From an uncultured Oscillospiraceae bacterium (GTDB taxonomy: Bacteria > Bacillota > Clostridia > Oscillospirales > Oscillospiraceae), in NCBI GenBank assembly GCA_910588625.1, contig CAJUQN010000009.1:1-61210 (forward strand): a stretch of 61,210 nt of DNA, read 5' to 3'. The position numbers and the translations under genes were made by a program. The notes beneath the pieces were generated by a model that searched no databases, had not been told where the DNA came from, and was given only the letters and a program-made list of their open reading frames with translations. Shown in pieces: positions 24,838 through 34,167 of this stretch; position 1 is the first letter of the stretch; each line of letters opens with the position of its first letter.

Positions 24838-26639
24838 GACATCTCCTCCTTCTCTCTCGGCCTGTCCTGAGCAAAGGGCAGGCATACGGTGACACGGGTG
24901 TAGGACCCCAGACGGCTGTCAATAGACAGGCCGTAACCGGTCCCAAACTCGTATTGAATGCGGCGGTGGACGTTGCTTAGGCCGATTTTGCGGAACAATC
25001 CCACCGGCCCTGTCTCCTCCCCGCTGAGCAGGGCGGCGGCCTGGTCCGGCTCCATGCCCACGCCGTCGTCGGTCATGGTCAGTTCCAGCTCGTCCCCCGT
25101 CCGGCGGGCGGTGAGGGCGATGGTCCCCGCGCCGCCCTTGGGTTCGATGCCGTGGAAGATGGCGTTTTCCAGCAGGGGCTGGAGGGTGAACCGGGGAATA
25201 AGGGCCCTGTCCAGCCCCGGCTCGATATCCTCCGACATGACGATGGCCCCGCCGTAACGGTATTTCTGGATGACAAAATAGTTCCGCAGCAGGTCCAGCT
25301 CCGCCGACAGGGGGATCAGGCTCTGCTGCCCCTTGGAGGCGTTTTTCAGCAGGTGGGCCAGGCTGGTGATCATCTCCGCGATGCCGTCGGCGTTCTGGAT
25401 GGTGGCCATCCACTTGATGGAGTTCAGGGAGTTGTACAGAAAGTGGGGGTTGATCTGGCTCTGGAGCATCTGATATTCCAGCTCCTGCCGGGCTTTTTCG
25501 TCGGCCAGGCGGCGCTCCATCAGCTCCTCCACAGAGTGGGACAGGTGGTTTATCCCCCGGCCCACGTCCCCCAGCTCGTTGTCCCACTCGATGGAGGGGT
25601 CGGGGGAAAAGTCGCCTTGGGAGATGGCGTCCATCCGGGCTTGGAGGCGGAGGATGGGGCGGTTGATGGTGCGGCTCAGCAGCCACAGCACCACCGCGCC
25701 GATCAGGATGGAGCACAAAACCAACAGCAGCAGTTGGCTGCCGTAGAGCCCCTGAAAGCTGGCGTTGAGGGCTTTTGGGGAGATGGTCTGAGTGAGCCAG
25801 AGTCCGGAGCCGCCAATAGGGCAGCTGACGGAGAGAAATTCCACACCGTCGGCCCCGGTGCACTGGGTGACCCGGGTGTTGACGTTAAAGGTCTCATCCG
25901 CCGTGGGGGTACTGGAGACCGGGGACTCAATGGGGGACAGGGCGCCGTCCAAGACGAAGGAGCGCCCACCCACCGTCAGCCAGAGGTGACAGCCCTCGGG
26001 GAGCTGATAGCTGGCGATGGAGTCGGTGATGAGGGCGGTGCTGACCATAAGAAACACGGTGCCCACCTCGGGATGCCCACGGCCGGTGCCGCTGGTGATA
26101 GGCCCGCAGCTATAGAGTATGTGGGTTCCGCCTACATCGGTGAAGGGGTCGGTGATGACCCCGGACCACTGGTCGGAACCCAGGTCCCGCTCCAACCCCT
26201 CCAGGCGGTTGATGGTGTAGGGATTCAGCGGGATACCCGCCGTGGTGCCCGAGCCGCATTGCAAAATGCGCTGATAGTCCTGACTCACCGCCACGGTGCG
26301 CAGCAGGTACTGATAGGCCCGGTTCAGCTGCACCTGTCCGTTCATGGCGGAAAAGGCCCGTATGCCGTCTGCCACCCCGGTGGAGGAGCCGGAGACGTAG
26401 CCGCTGACGCTGCCGTCCACGCCGCACCAGTCCCGGAGGGCGCCCAGGGCGTCCAGGTCCCGGTTCACCACCCCCGCCACCAGATTCAGGTTGAACTCGG
26501 CGGACTGGAGCAGCCCCTCCCGGGCGGAGCGCTGAAAATGCCGCAGAGACAGGGAGACAGAGGCTAGGGCGCTGGTCAGGGTGAACAGCACCACCACCGC
26601 CACCACCCGGAACTTGATGGACCCGAAGCGTCTGCGCAT
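24834..26639 (-). CDS. YesM-type sensor histidine kinase
   Basis: 601 residues. One helix at 10-30 and another near 300-320 bracket an external Cache-like sensor of about 270 residues. HAMP follows (RLQARMDAISQGDFSPDP), then His_kinase (PF06580) with phospho-accepting His in LQSQINPHFLYNSLNSIKWM, and HATPase_c with N box (LQPLLENAIFHGI) and DDGVGM. Transcribed with the response regulator from a promoter at 26679-26707. It is likely to sense oligosaccharides handled by the locus. Confidence 0.92.
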   Translation of the reverse strand: MRRRFGSIKFRVVAVVVLFTLTSALASVSLSLRHFQRSAREGLLQSAEFNLNLVAGVVNRDLDALGALRDWCGVDGSVSGYVSGSSTGVADGIRAFSAMNGQVQLNRAYQYLLRTVAVSQDYQRILQCGSGTTAGIPLNPYTINRLEGLERDLGSDQWSGVITDPFTDVGGTHILYSCGPITSGTGRGHPEVGTVFLMVSTALITDSIASYQLPEGCHLWLTVGGRSFVLDGALSPIESPVSSTPTADETFNVNTRVTQCTGADGVEFLSVSCPIGGSGLWLTQTISPKALNASFQGLYGSQLLLLVLCSILIGAVVLWLLSRTINRPILRLQARMDAISQGDFSPDPSIEWDNELGDVGRGINHLSHSVEELMERRLADEKARQELEYQMLQSQINPHFLYNSLNSIKWMATIQNADGIAEMITSLAHLLKNASKGQQSLIPLSAELDLLRNYFVIQKYRYGGAIVMSEDIEPGLDRALIPRFTLQPLLENAIFHGIEPKGGAGTIALTARRTGDELELTMTDDGVGMEPDQAAALLSGEETGPVGLFRKIGLSNVHRRIQYEFGTGYGLSIDSRLGSYTRVTVCLPFAQDRPREKEEMS

Positions 26640-26678
26640 ATCTCCGCCCCTTTTCTTATTTTTATGGTATATATGGGT

Positions 26679-26707
26679 ATGTTACGTGGAATTTTACCAG
26701 TTGTCAA
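26679..26707 (-). promoter_or_regulatory. Promoter of the yesMN-type pair
   Basis: On the minus strand TTGACA (26707-26702), 17 bp, TAACAT (26684-26679), about 40 bp before the kinase start. Confidence 0.6.
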
Positions 26708-26745
26708 TCGTAAAAAGAGATTGGATTTTATTGGAACCTGCAAAA

Positions 26746-26774
26746 AGTATATGAAAATCTGAAGATAGTATATG
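26746..26774 (+). promoter_or_regulatory. Direct repeats, candidate YesN-type binding site
   Basis: AGTATATG at 26746-26753 and again at 26767-26774, start-to-start 21 bp, i.e. two helical turns, as expected for an AraC-type dimer. The block is framed by GCAAAAA and TTTTTGC. It lies between the divergent kinase promoter and the binding-protein gene. No strong -35/-10 was found for the latter, which fits an activator-dependent promoter. Confidence 0.45.
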
Positions 26775-26913
26775 TTTTTGCGGGAGAAGAAAAATCCATG
26801 GAAAAAATATCGGTCCACCTTAAAATATTACATACCAATTTTTTGGACTTCTGCATAAAATACCATCAGCGAACCCGTTTAGACGGGGAATAGGATAGAA
26901 TGGAGGCTCTTTT

Positions 26914-28248
26914 ATGAAGAAAATGTGGAAAAAAGCCCTGGCCCTTATGCTGGCGCTGCTGATGGTGGCCGGTCTGGCCGCCTGCGGCAGCGACGCTGGG
27001 GACAACTCCCAGGCTCCAGAGAACAGCCAGTCCGCCGAGAGCAAGGCCCCCGAGGGCAGCGAGCCTGTCGGTGACGAGGAAGTCACCCTGAAATGGGCTG
27101 TGTGGGACATCAACCTGACTACTTATTATCAGCCCCTCATCGACGCCTACGTGGCCGACCATCCCAACGTGAAGATCGAGATGGTGGACCTGGGCTCCAG
27201 CGACTACCAGAACGCCCTCATCACCCAGCTCACCGGCAACGCTGACCTGGATGTGGTGTGCGTGAAGGACATCCCTGGCTACGCCAATCTGGTCAAGGGC
27301 GGCTACCTGTCCGACCTGAGCGGCGAGGGCATTGACGCCACCCTCTACGGCGGCACCATCGAGCAGATCACCGTGGACGGCAAGTTCTACGCCCTGCCCT
27401 TCCGTTCCGACCACTGGGTGGTGTACTACAACAAGGACCTGTTTGACGCCGCCGGCGTGGAGTACCCCACCAACGACATGACCATCGCCCAGTATGACGA
27501 GCTGGCCCGCAAGGTCACCAGCGGCACTGGCGCTGACAAGGTGTACGGCTCCCACTTCCACACCTGGCGTTCCGCTCCCTCCCTGTTCGCCGTTCTGGAC
27601 GGTGAGCACACCGTGGTGGACGGCAACTATGATTTCATGAAGTCCACCTATGAGTGGGTTCTGGCCGAGCAGAACGACGGCATCTGCCAGGATTACGGCA
27701 CCCTGAAGGCCACCTCCACCCATTACTCCGGCGTGTTCTTCAATAACCAGGTTGCCATGATGAATATGGGCAGCTGGTTCATCCCCACCCAGATTGAGAA
27801 GGTCAAGTCCGGTGAGTCCCTGGCCACCAACTGGGGCATCGTGAAGTATCCCCATCCCGATGGGGTCGCCGCCGGCACCACGCTGGGCACCATCACCTCT
27901 GTCGCTGTCAACGCCGCTTCTGAGAAGCAGGCTGCGGCTCTGGACTTTGTGAAGTTCGTGGGCGGCGAGGCTGGCGCTGAGATCATCGCTAAGACCGGCA
28001 CCTTCCCCGCCATCAAGAGCGACGCCGTGCTGGATGAGCTGGCCAAGATGGACGGCTTCCCCGCCGACGAGAACAGCAAGGAAGCTCTGAGCACCACCCA
28101 GGTCTACCTGGAGATGCCCATGCACGACAAGGCCGCCGACATCGAGGGTGTGCTGAATGAGGCCCATGACGGCATCATGACCGGCGCCATGACCATCGAC
28201 GAGGGCATCCAGAAGATGAACAACGAGGTCAGCGCCCTGCTGAGCTAA
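26914..28248 (+). CDS. Sugar ABC transporter substrate-binding lipoprotein (SBP_bac_1)
   Basis: 444 residues with a lipoprotein signal (MVAGLAAC, Cys about 25) and a Ser/Glu-rich linker. The fold-1 signatures EVTLKWAVWDINLTTYYQPL, GNADLDVVCVKD and YALPFRSDHWVVYYNKDLFD are typical of oligosaccharide binding proteins of the UgpB/MalE type. It would deliver unsaturated uronate-containing oligosaccharides to the two permeases downstream. No MsmX-type ATPase is encoded here; a shared one elsewhere is usual for this importer class. Confidence 0.92.
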   Translation: MKKMWKKALALMLALLMVAGLAACGSDAGDNSQAPENSQSAESKAPEGSEPVGDEEVTLKWAVWDINLTTYYQPLIDAYVADHPNVKIEMVDLGSSDYQNALITQLTGNADLDVVCVKDIPGYANLVKGGYLSDLSGEGIDATLYGGTIEQITVDGKFYALPFRSDHWVVYYNKDLFDAAGVEYPTNDMTIAQYDELARKVTSGTGADKVYGSHFHTWRSAPSLFAVLDGEHTVVDGNYDFMKSTYEWVLAEQNDGICQDYGTLKATSTHYSGVFFNNQVAMMNMGSWFIPTQIEKVKSGESLATNWGIVKYPHPDGVAAGTTLGTITSVAVNAASEKQAAALDFVKFVGGEAGAEIIAKTGTFPAIKSDAVLDELAKMDGFPADENSKEALSTTQVYLEMPMHDKAADIEGVLNEAHDGIMTGAMTIDEGIQKMNNEVSALLS

Positions 28249-28277
28249 GCGAATACTGAATTCCCACAGAACAATAA

Positions 28278-28316
28278 AAGCTGGCGGGGCGGGTTCCGCT
28301 CCGCCAGCTTGCGTTT
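28278..28316 (+). terminator. Partial terminator behind the binding-protein gene
   Basis: AAGCTGGCGG / CCGCCAGCTT hairpin followed by GCGTTTT. Between a binding-protein gene and its permeases this would keep the binding protein in molar excess. Confidence 0.6.
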
Positions 28317-28343
28317 TCGAGAAACTTAGGGAGGAGTAATCCC

Positions 28344-29279
28344 ATGCAAAAGACCCAGATTCCGGCGGCCTCCGAGGCCGTCGTCAAATCCCGGAAAAGG
28401 CGGGAGATTACCAAAAATCTAGTGGCCTATAGCTTTATCGCCCCCAATTTCATCGGCTTCGCCATATTCACCCTGGCGCCCATGGTGATGGCCGTGGCCC
28501 TGGCTTTCCTGTCCTGGAACGGCTCCTGGAAGAACCCTATCGAGTTTGTGGGGCTTCAGAATTTCATCGACCTGTTTCAGGATTCCAAGTTTACCCAGGC
28601 GCTGTTTAATACCGTCGCCTACGCCGTCATTACCGTGCCCCTGACCATGGCGGCGTCCCTGGGTTTGGCCATCCTGCTCAACCAGAAAATTCACGCCCGT
28701 AACTTCTTCCGGACGATGATGTTCTTCCCCTACGTGGCCTCCATGGTGGCGGTCACCGCTGTGTGGAATATGCTGTTCAATCCCTCTATGGGCCCGGTGA
28801 ACATGATTTTGTCCAGCCTGGGGGTGGAGAACCTGCCCCGGTGGTCGGCGGACCCCAACTGGTTTATCTGTATGGGCACCGTGATTTTGTTCTCCGTTTG
28901 GAAGTTCATGGGCTACTACATGATCATTTACCTGGCGGGCCTCCAGGGGGTCAACCCCGACCTTTATGAGGCGGCGGCCCTGGACGGCGCTAACCCCTGG
29001 CAGCGGTTCTGGTACGTCACCATGCCCCAGCTGCGGCCCACCACCTTCTTTGTCACCGTGATGCTCACCATCCAGTGCTTCAAGGTGTACGACATTTTCC
29101 TGATGATTACCAACTTCGGCCCCGGAGGCAAGACCCGCGTCCTGGTGGGCAACATCTATGAGGCGGCCTTCACCTCCCGGAACTTCGGCTATGCCAGCGC
29201 CATCGCCATGGTGCTGTTTGCGCTGGTGCTGCTTGTCACGCTGTTCCAGTTCCGGGGTGAGCAGTCCATGAATGAATGA
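28344..29279 (+). CDS. Sugar ABC permease (UgpA/MalF type)
   Basis: 311 residues from ATG 28344 (GGGAGGAG upstream). Six helices; the EAA loop is EAAALDGANPWQRFWYVTMP, and the N-terminal SFIAPNFIGFAIFTLAPMVM is typical for the first permease of CUT1 importers. It forms the channel with the next gene product, whose start region overlaps its stop. Confidence 0.93.
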   Translation: MQKTQIPAASEAVVKSRKRREITKNLVAYSFIAPNFIGFAIFTLAPMVMAVALAFLSWNGSWKNPIEFVGLQNFIDLFQDSKFTQALFNTVAYAVITVPLTMAASLGLAILLNQKIHARNFFRTMMFFPYVASMVAVTAVWNMLFNPSMGPVNMILSSLGVENLPRWSADPNWFICMGTVILFSVWKFMGYYMIIYLAGLQGVNPDLYEAAALDGANPWQRFWYVTMPQLRPTTFFVTVMLTIQCFKVYDIFLMITNFGPGGKTRVLVGNIYEAAFTSRNFGYASAIAMVLFALVLLVTLFQFRGEQSMNE

Positions 29280-29293
29280 GGAGGGGAGCGCAT

Positions 29294-30127
29294 ATGAAAG
29301 AGAAATCTGGCGTTACCGGCGGCAAGATCGCCGTATATGTGATCCTGATCCTGCTATCCATTCTGACCATTATTCCCTTTGCCTGGATGCTGTCCGCGTC
29401 GCTGAAGCTGAACAAGGACGTATTCGCGTGGCCTATGGAGTGGATTCCCGCCAATCCCCAGTGGCGCAACTATGTGGACATCTGGACCAAGATCCCCCTG
29501 ATGAAGTTTATCAGCAACACCGTGTTCCTCACCATCGTGGTCACGGTGCTCCAGCTGCTCACCTCCAGCTTCGCGGCCTACGCCTTCGCCAAGCTGCGCT
29601 TCAAGGGCCGTAACCTGCTGTTCCTGGGCTACATCGCCACCATCGCCATGCCCTGGCAGGTGTACATGGTGCCTCAGTTCCTGATGATGAGCGGCATGGG
29701 ACTCAACGACAAGCTCACCGCCATCATCTGCCTCCAGGCTTTCTCCGCCTTCGGCGTGTTCATGATGAAGCAATTCTATGACGGCATCCCCGACGAGCTG
29801 TGCGAGGCGGCCCGCATTGACGGGCTCAGCGAATACGGCATCTGGTGGCGCATCATGCTGCCCCTGTCCAAGCCCAGCCTGGCTACGCTGACCATCTTCA
29901 CCTTCGTCAACACCTGGAACGACTTCCTAGGCCCCTATATGTACCTGACCACCGACACAAAAAAGACCCTTCAGCTGGGCCTGCGCATGTTCCTGGGTCA
30001 GTATTCCTCCGAGTATGGTCTGATTATGGCCGCCTCGGTGGTGGCGCTGATCCCGGTGCTCATTGTGTTCCTGGCGCTGCAAAAATACTTTGTCCAGGGT
30101 ATTGCCAGCAGCGGCCTGAAAGGGTAA
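29294..30127 (+). CDS. Sugar ABC permease (UgpE/MalG type)
   Basis: 277 residues from ATG 29294, served by GAGGAGGGG; an ATG at 29276 overlapping the previous stop is less likely because that same site would be inside the gene. Six helices with ending QKYFVQGIASSGLKG and EAA loop EAARIDGLSEYGIWWRIMLP, both hallmarks of the MalG type. CUT1 importer with its neighbours. Confidence 0.93.
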   Translation: MKEKSGVTGGKIAVYVILILLSILTIIPFAWMLSASLKLNKDVFAWPMEWIPANPQWRNYVDIWTKIPLMKFISNTVFLTIVVTVLQLLTSSFAAYAFAKLRFKGRNLLFLGYIATIAMPWQVYMVPQFLMMSGMGLNDKLTAIICLQAFSAFGVFMMKQFYDGIPDELCEAARIDGLSEYGIWWRIMLPLSKPSLATLTIFTFVNTWNDFLGPYMYLTTDTKKTLQLGLRMFLGQYSSEYGLIMAASVVALIPVLIVFLALQKYFVQGIASSGLKG

Positions 30128-30210
30128 AATCAATTTGTACACTGCTTTGTTGCCAAGGGGCGGGTATCCCCCGTCCCTTGGCAATTACTATGAGAAAGAG
30201 GTGTTCCTCT

Positions 30211-31365
30211 ATGAGCAGGTCCCTTCCCATCACGGACGAGCAGGTCCGGGCCGCCCTGGACCGGGTTGTGGAGCAGGTCCGGCTGAACCTGCCCAAGTAC
30301 ACAAAAAAGTGCCAGAACCATTCCAGCGTGGGCAATATCTATCCTGCCTGCGGCAATACGCAGTGGACCTGCGGCTTCTGGCCGGGAGAGGTCTGGCTGG
30401 CCTACGAGCGCACCCATGACGAGGCTTTCCGCCAGACGGGCAGGGCCATGGTGGAGAGCTTCCACCGGCGCATCGTGAAGAAGATCCGGGTGGCCCACCA
30501 CGACATGGGCTTCCTGTACACCCCCGCCTGTGTGGCGGCGTACAAGCTCACCGGGGACCAGCAGGCCCGAGAGGCCGCGCTTTTGGCCGCGGACCAGCTC
30601 ATCAGCCGCTTCCAGCCCAAGGGAGAGTTTATCCAGGCTTGGGGACGGATGGGGGCGAGGATGAATTACCGCTATATCATCGACTGTCTGCTGAACCTGC
30701 CCCTGCTGTACTGGGCGACCAACGAGACAGGGGATGGAAAATATGCCGACATTGCCAACCGTCACACGGCCACTTGTATGGCCAACTCCTTCCGGGAGGA
30801 CGGCTCCACCTTCCACACCTTCTATATGAATAAGGACGGCACCCCGGGCTACGGCCGTACCTGCCAGGGCTACCGGGACGACAGCTTCTGGGCCCGGGGA
30901 CAGGCCTGGGGCGTGTACGGCTCCATTTTGAGCTACCGCTACACCAGGGACCCCGCCGCGCTGGACACCTTCAAGCGGGCGCTGGCCTTCTATTTGACCC
31001 GTCTGCCCGAGGATTTGGTGCCCTGCTGGGATATGCTGTTCCAGCCCGACAGCGGAGAGCCCCGGGACTCGTCCTCCGCCGCCATCGTGGCCTGTGGCCT
31101 GCTGGAGGCGGTGCGCATTCTCCCCAGGGAGGAGAGCGGCGAATATGAAAAACTGGCCCGTGAAATGGTGGGCAGCCTGGCGGAAAACTACGCCGTGCCG
31201 GAGCCCAGGGTGGGCACGGGGCTCATCCTCCACGGCACCTATAGCAAAAAGAGCCCCTACAACACCTGCTTCCCCGAGGGTGTGGACGAGTGCACCTCCT
31301 GGGGCGATTTCTTCTACATGGAGGCCCTTACCCGGCTGGCCGGGGCTTGGGACCCGTATTGGTAA
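30211..31365 (+). CDS. GH88 unsaturated glucuronyl hydrolase
   Basis: 384 residues from ATG 30211 (AGAGGTG upstream; an ATG at 30190 is in frame but lacks a good site). Conserved WTCGFWPGEVWLAYE and both catalytic-site aspartates known for Bacillus UGL are present: D98 in HHDMGFLYTP and D158 in YIIDCLLNLPLLYWA, 60 apart (88 and 149 in the Bacillus enzyme). No signal peptide, so cytoplasmic. It removes the 4,5-unsaturated uronate from disaccharides made by lyases, giving 4-deoxy-keto-hexuronate. Lies in the importer operon. Confidence 0.92.
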   Translation: MSRSLPITDEQVRAALDRVVEQVRLNLPKYTKKCQNHSSVGNIYPACGNTQWTCGFWPGEVWLAYERTHDEAFRQTGRAMVESFHRRIVKKIRVAHHDMGFLYTPACVAAYKLTGDQQAREAALLAADQLISRFQPKGEFIQAWGRMGARMNYRYIIDCLLNLPLLYWATNETGDGKYADIANRHTATCMANSFREDGSTFHTFYMNKDGTPGYGRTCQGYRDDSFWARGQAWGVYGSILSYRYTRDPAALDTFKRALAFYLTRLPEDLVPCWDMLFQPDSGEPRDSSSAAIVACGLLEAVRILPREESGEYEKLAREMVGSLAENYAVPEPRVGTGLILHGTYSKKSPYNTCFPEGVDECTSWGDFFYMEALTRLAGAWDPYW

Positions 31366-31383
31366 CATAAAGGAGGGGTTCGT

Positions 31384-33396
31384 ATGAACCCAAAGGAATT
31401 TTTTGACCCAAACCGCCGTACCTTTTTTGACGACCGGGCTGCGGCGGCAGAGTACGTCCGGGCCAACTGCCGGGAGGAGATGGAGCAGGTCCTCCACATC
31501 GCCAGTCTGGCGGCGGAGCAGAAATTTCTGTTCCAGCTGCGCTGGGATTTGGAGCAGACCACGGCGCCGGAGGTATTTGACGGCCCCATCGACTGGCTGC
31601 GGCAGCCGGGGGACGACCCGGAGTTCATCTATGCCTTCAACCGGATGCGGTTCTGGATTTGTTTAGGCCAGGCTTACGCCGTCACCGGGGACGAGAAATA
31701 TGCCAAAGCCTTTGCGGACCAGCTGGTCCATTGGGTGGACCACATCCGCCGGGATGACCCGGCCTGTGAAAAGGCGTGGCGCACCATCGAGGCGGGCTTT
31801 CGTATGGTGTACTGGTGTAAGGCCATGCGGTACTTTGAGGGCAGCCCCCATATCACAGAAGAGGTCATGGACAAATTCACGATGTCCATAACCGACCACG
31901 CCGAGTACATCATGGGGGTGTGGAACAGCTACAACCTGATGAGCAACTGGGGCGTACTGGCCAACCACGGCCTGTTTGTGGCCGGGTGCCACCTGCCCGA
32001 CGGCCCCCGGCCGGCGGAGTACCGCAAAGAGGCCCTGCGGCGGCTCAACGAGGAGCGGCGCATCCAGGTCTACCGGGACGGGGGCCACTGGGAGCAGTCC
32101 CCCATGTATCACAACGAGGTCATGCGGTGTTATCTGGACGTGGTCCTGCTGGCCCGCCGGAAGGGCGTCGAACTGCCCGAGGGCATGGAGGAGGCAGTCC
32201 GTTCCATGGCCCGTGTGGCGGTGGCCTGGCAGAAGCCCGGCGGCGGCGAGCCCATGATGGGGGACAGCGACGACGTGGATCAACGGGACCTGGTGAGCCT
32301 GGCCGCGGCCATCTTCCGGAGCGGGGAGATGAAGTTTGCCGGATACCCCAAACTGGACTTTGAAAGCGTCTGGGAGCTGGGAGCCGGGGAGGCGGAACGC
32401 TACGAGGCCATGCCCGCCCAGATTCCGGCGCGAACGGATTTCGCGCTCTCCGACAGCGGGAACTACGTGTTTCGGGACCGCTGGGACGAAAAGGGCGCCT
32501 GGATTCGGTTCCACTGCGGTATGCTGGGCGCGGGCCATGGCCACGCTGACCAGCTCCATTTTGATGTGTCCGCCTTTGGAGAGGACATCCTCAGCGACAG
32601 CGGGCGGTTCACCTACGTGTTCGGCGCTGACCGCCGGGAGTTCAAAGACGTTTCCGCCCATAACACTGTGGCGGTGGACGGCCTGGATCTCTACGGGTGC
32701 AAGGACAGCTGGGAGTGCAGGCATCTCAGCCGGGCGGTGAACCAGAAGTTTTTCAGCGACAGCCGCTATGGCTACGCCGAAGGCGGGCATCTGGGATACT
32801 ATGAGCTGGGCGTATATGTTGGCCGCCGCCTGATTTTTCTCAAGCCGGACGTGCTGATCGCCGTGGACGAGTTCTACGCCAACGCATTCCACACCTACCG
32901 TCAGTTCTTCCACTGGGGGGAGACGGGGAAGCTGTCCCAAGGGGACGGTGCGGTCCATTGGAGGGGGCAGTCTGCCGGCGCTCAACTGCGATTTGTGTCC
33001 AGCGCGCCCCTGACCACGGCAATTCGGGCGGGCCGCATTTCCCGCCACTATAACCATGCTGCGGGAAATGAAGTCCTGGAAACGGCGATTCAAGGGGACG
33101 GTTTCACCAGCGTGTTCTCTGTGCTGACGCTGGACCCTGTGGGAGCGGAGGAAGCGGTGACGGTGGAAAAACTGCCCGTCATGTCCAATTTCAAGGGTAT
33201 TCAGTTCCAAGACAGAGAGATCGAGGCCCTGCGGGTGTGCAAGGATGGCAGGAGTTGGGTGGTTGTCGTGGCCCATCAGGAGTACGCCACTCCTACAGAC
33301 ACCTTCCACGCCGGAGGCTGTACCGGTTTCGGCGGTGTGGCGGTGTTCGACGAGACCGCAGGCGAGCGGGAGATTGGTACAGTCTTAGCGCGGTAA
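31384..33396 (+). CDS. Heparinase II/III-family polysaccharide lyase, intracellular
   Basis: 670 residues. The N-terminal alpha/alpha toroid (about 1-330; AFNRMRFWICLGQAY, GGHWEQSPMYHNEV) is followed by the heparinase II/III-like beta domain with GAGHGHADQLHFDV and SDSGRFTYVF. His in GHGHAD is the usual metal/catalytic region. The family (PL12/15/21-like) cleaves uronate-containing glycosaminoglycans or oligoalginate by beta-elimination. There is no signal peptide, so it probably acts on imported oligosaccharides, upstream of the GH88 enzyme. Exact substrate cannot be told from sequence. Confidence 0.85.
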   Translation: MNPKEFFDPNRRTFFDDRAAAAEYVRANCREEMEQVLHIASLAAEQKFLFQLRWDLEQTTAPEVFDGPIDWLRQPGDDPEFIYAFNRMRFWICLGQAYAVTGDEKYAKAFADQLVHWVDHIRRDDPACEKAWRTIEAGFRMVYWCKAMRYFEGSPHITEEVMDKFTMSITDHAEYIMGVWNSYNLMSNWGVLANHGLFVAGCHLPDGPRPAEYRKEALRRLNEERRIQVYRDGGHWEQSPMYHNEVMRCYLDVVLLARRKGVELPEGMEEAVRSMARVAVAWQKPGGGEPMMGDSDDVDQRDLVSLAAAIFRSGEMKFAGYPKLDFESVWELGAGEAERYEAMPAQIPARTDFALSDSGNYVFRDRWDEKGAWIRFHCGMLGAGHGHADQLHFDVSAFGEDILSDSGRFTYVFGADRREFKDVSAHNTVAVDGLDLYGCKDSWECRHLSRAVNQKFFSDSRYGYAEGGHLGYYELGVYVGRRLIFLKPDVLIAVDEFYANAFHTYRQFFHWGETGKLSQGDGAVHWRGQSAGAQLRFVSSAPLTTAIRAGRISRHYNHAAGNEVLETAIQGDGFTSVFSVLTLDPVGAEEAVTVEKLPVMSNFKGIQFQDREIEALRVCKDGRSWVVVVAHQEYATPTDTFHAGGCTGFGGVAVFDETAGEREIGTVLAR

Positions 33397-33422
33397 CGGT
33401 AAAAATCACAGGAGGCGGTCCC

Positions 33423-34124
33423 ATGGGTTGGTATCAAGCGCTATACGAGGGAAACGGCAGGGGGGAGGGCCCCTCCGGTCCACGGCCAACGGGGTTTAAG
33501 CTGTTGTTGGACGTTGTGCGCTGGCGCTGGTGGACGCTAGTGAAGGCAAACATCATGTTTTGCCTGTTCTGCCTGCCCATCGTCACCATTCCCGCTGCGC
33601 TGAAGGCGATGACCCGTGTGTGTGTTCTTCTTCTGCGAGGGGAGCCGCTAGACCTTTGGGCGGACTGGTGGGGAGCGTTCCGCCAGAACCTTCTGCGTAC
33701 CATGGGAGCGGGACTGCTGATGGCTGTGACGCTGGGGGCTTCCGGGTTCGGGGTGGCTTTCTATGCCAGAGGTATGGCGGAGAGCGGTCTGTTGGCCGCC
33801 CCGGCGCTGATTTTGGTGGTGCTGATGGCGATTCTTGTTATGTCGCTGTTCTCCCTGTTCCCGCTGCTGGAATTCTCCGAGCTGGGGCTTGGGGAGGCGG
33901 TCCGAAGCGCGCTCTTGCTGGTGCTGGTGCGGCTGCCCCAGAATTTGGCGGCGCTGGCGCTGCTGGTAGTGCTGGTGGCGGCCTATCTGCTGGCCTATCC
34001 CTATTCTACTTTTGGGATGGTGGCCATTGCCTTTTCTCTGTTCTGGCTGGTGGCGTGCTTTGCAAGCTGGCCGGGGCTGGAAAAATACGTATTCCACACC
34101 TTAGAGGAGGAGACGGACGGGTAA
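33423..34124 (+). CDS. YesL family (DUF624) membrane protein
   Basis: 233 residues, behind AGGAGGCGG. Five to six helices; the N-terminal LLLDVVRWRWWTLVKANIMF and FCLPIVTIPAALKAM motifs are diagnostic of DUF624/YesL. Such genes nearly always sit with YesMN and sugar importers in Firmicutes, but their job is unknown. Last gene of the importer operon. Confidence 0.88.
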   Translation: MGWYQALYEGNGRGEGPSGPRPTGFKLLLDVVRWRWWTLVKANIMFCLFCLPIVTIPAALKAMTRVCVLLLRGEPLDLWADWWGAFRQNLLRTMGAGLLMAVTLGASGFGVAFYARGMAESGLLAAPALILVVLMAILVMSLFSLFPLLEFSELGLGEAVRSALLLVLVRLPQNLAALALLVVLVAAYLLAYPYSTFGMVAIAFSLFWLVACFASWPGLEKYVFHTLEEETDG

Positions 34125-34130
34125 GAAAAG

Positions 34131-34162
34131 AAGAGCGCGGCCTGGGGGCCGCGCTTTTTTTC
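34131..34162. terminator. Bidirectional terminator
   Basis: AGCGCGGCC / GGCCGCGCT, followed by TTTTTTT on plus and a T-rich run on minus. Confidence 0.85.
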
Positions 34163-34167
34163 CGTTC

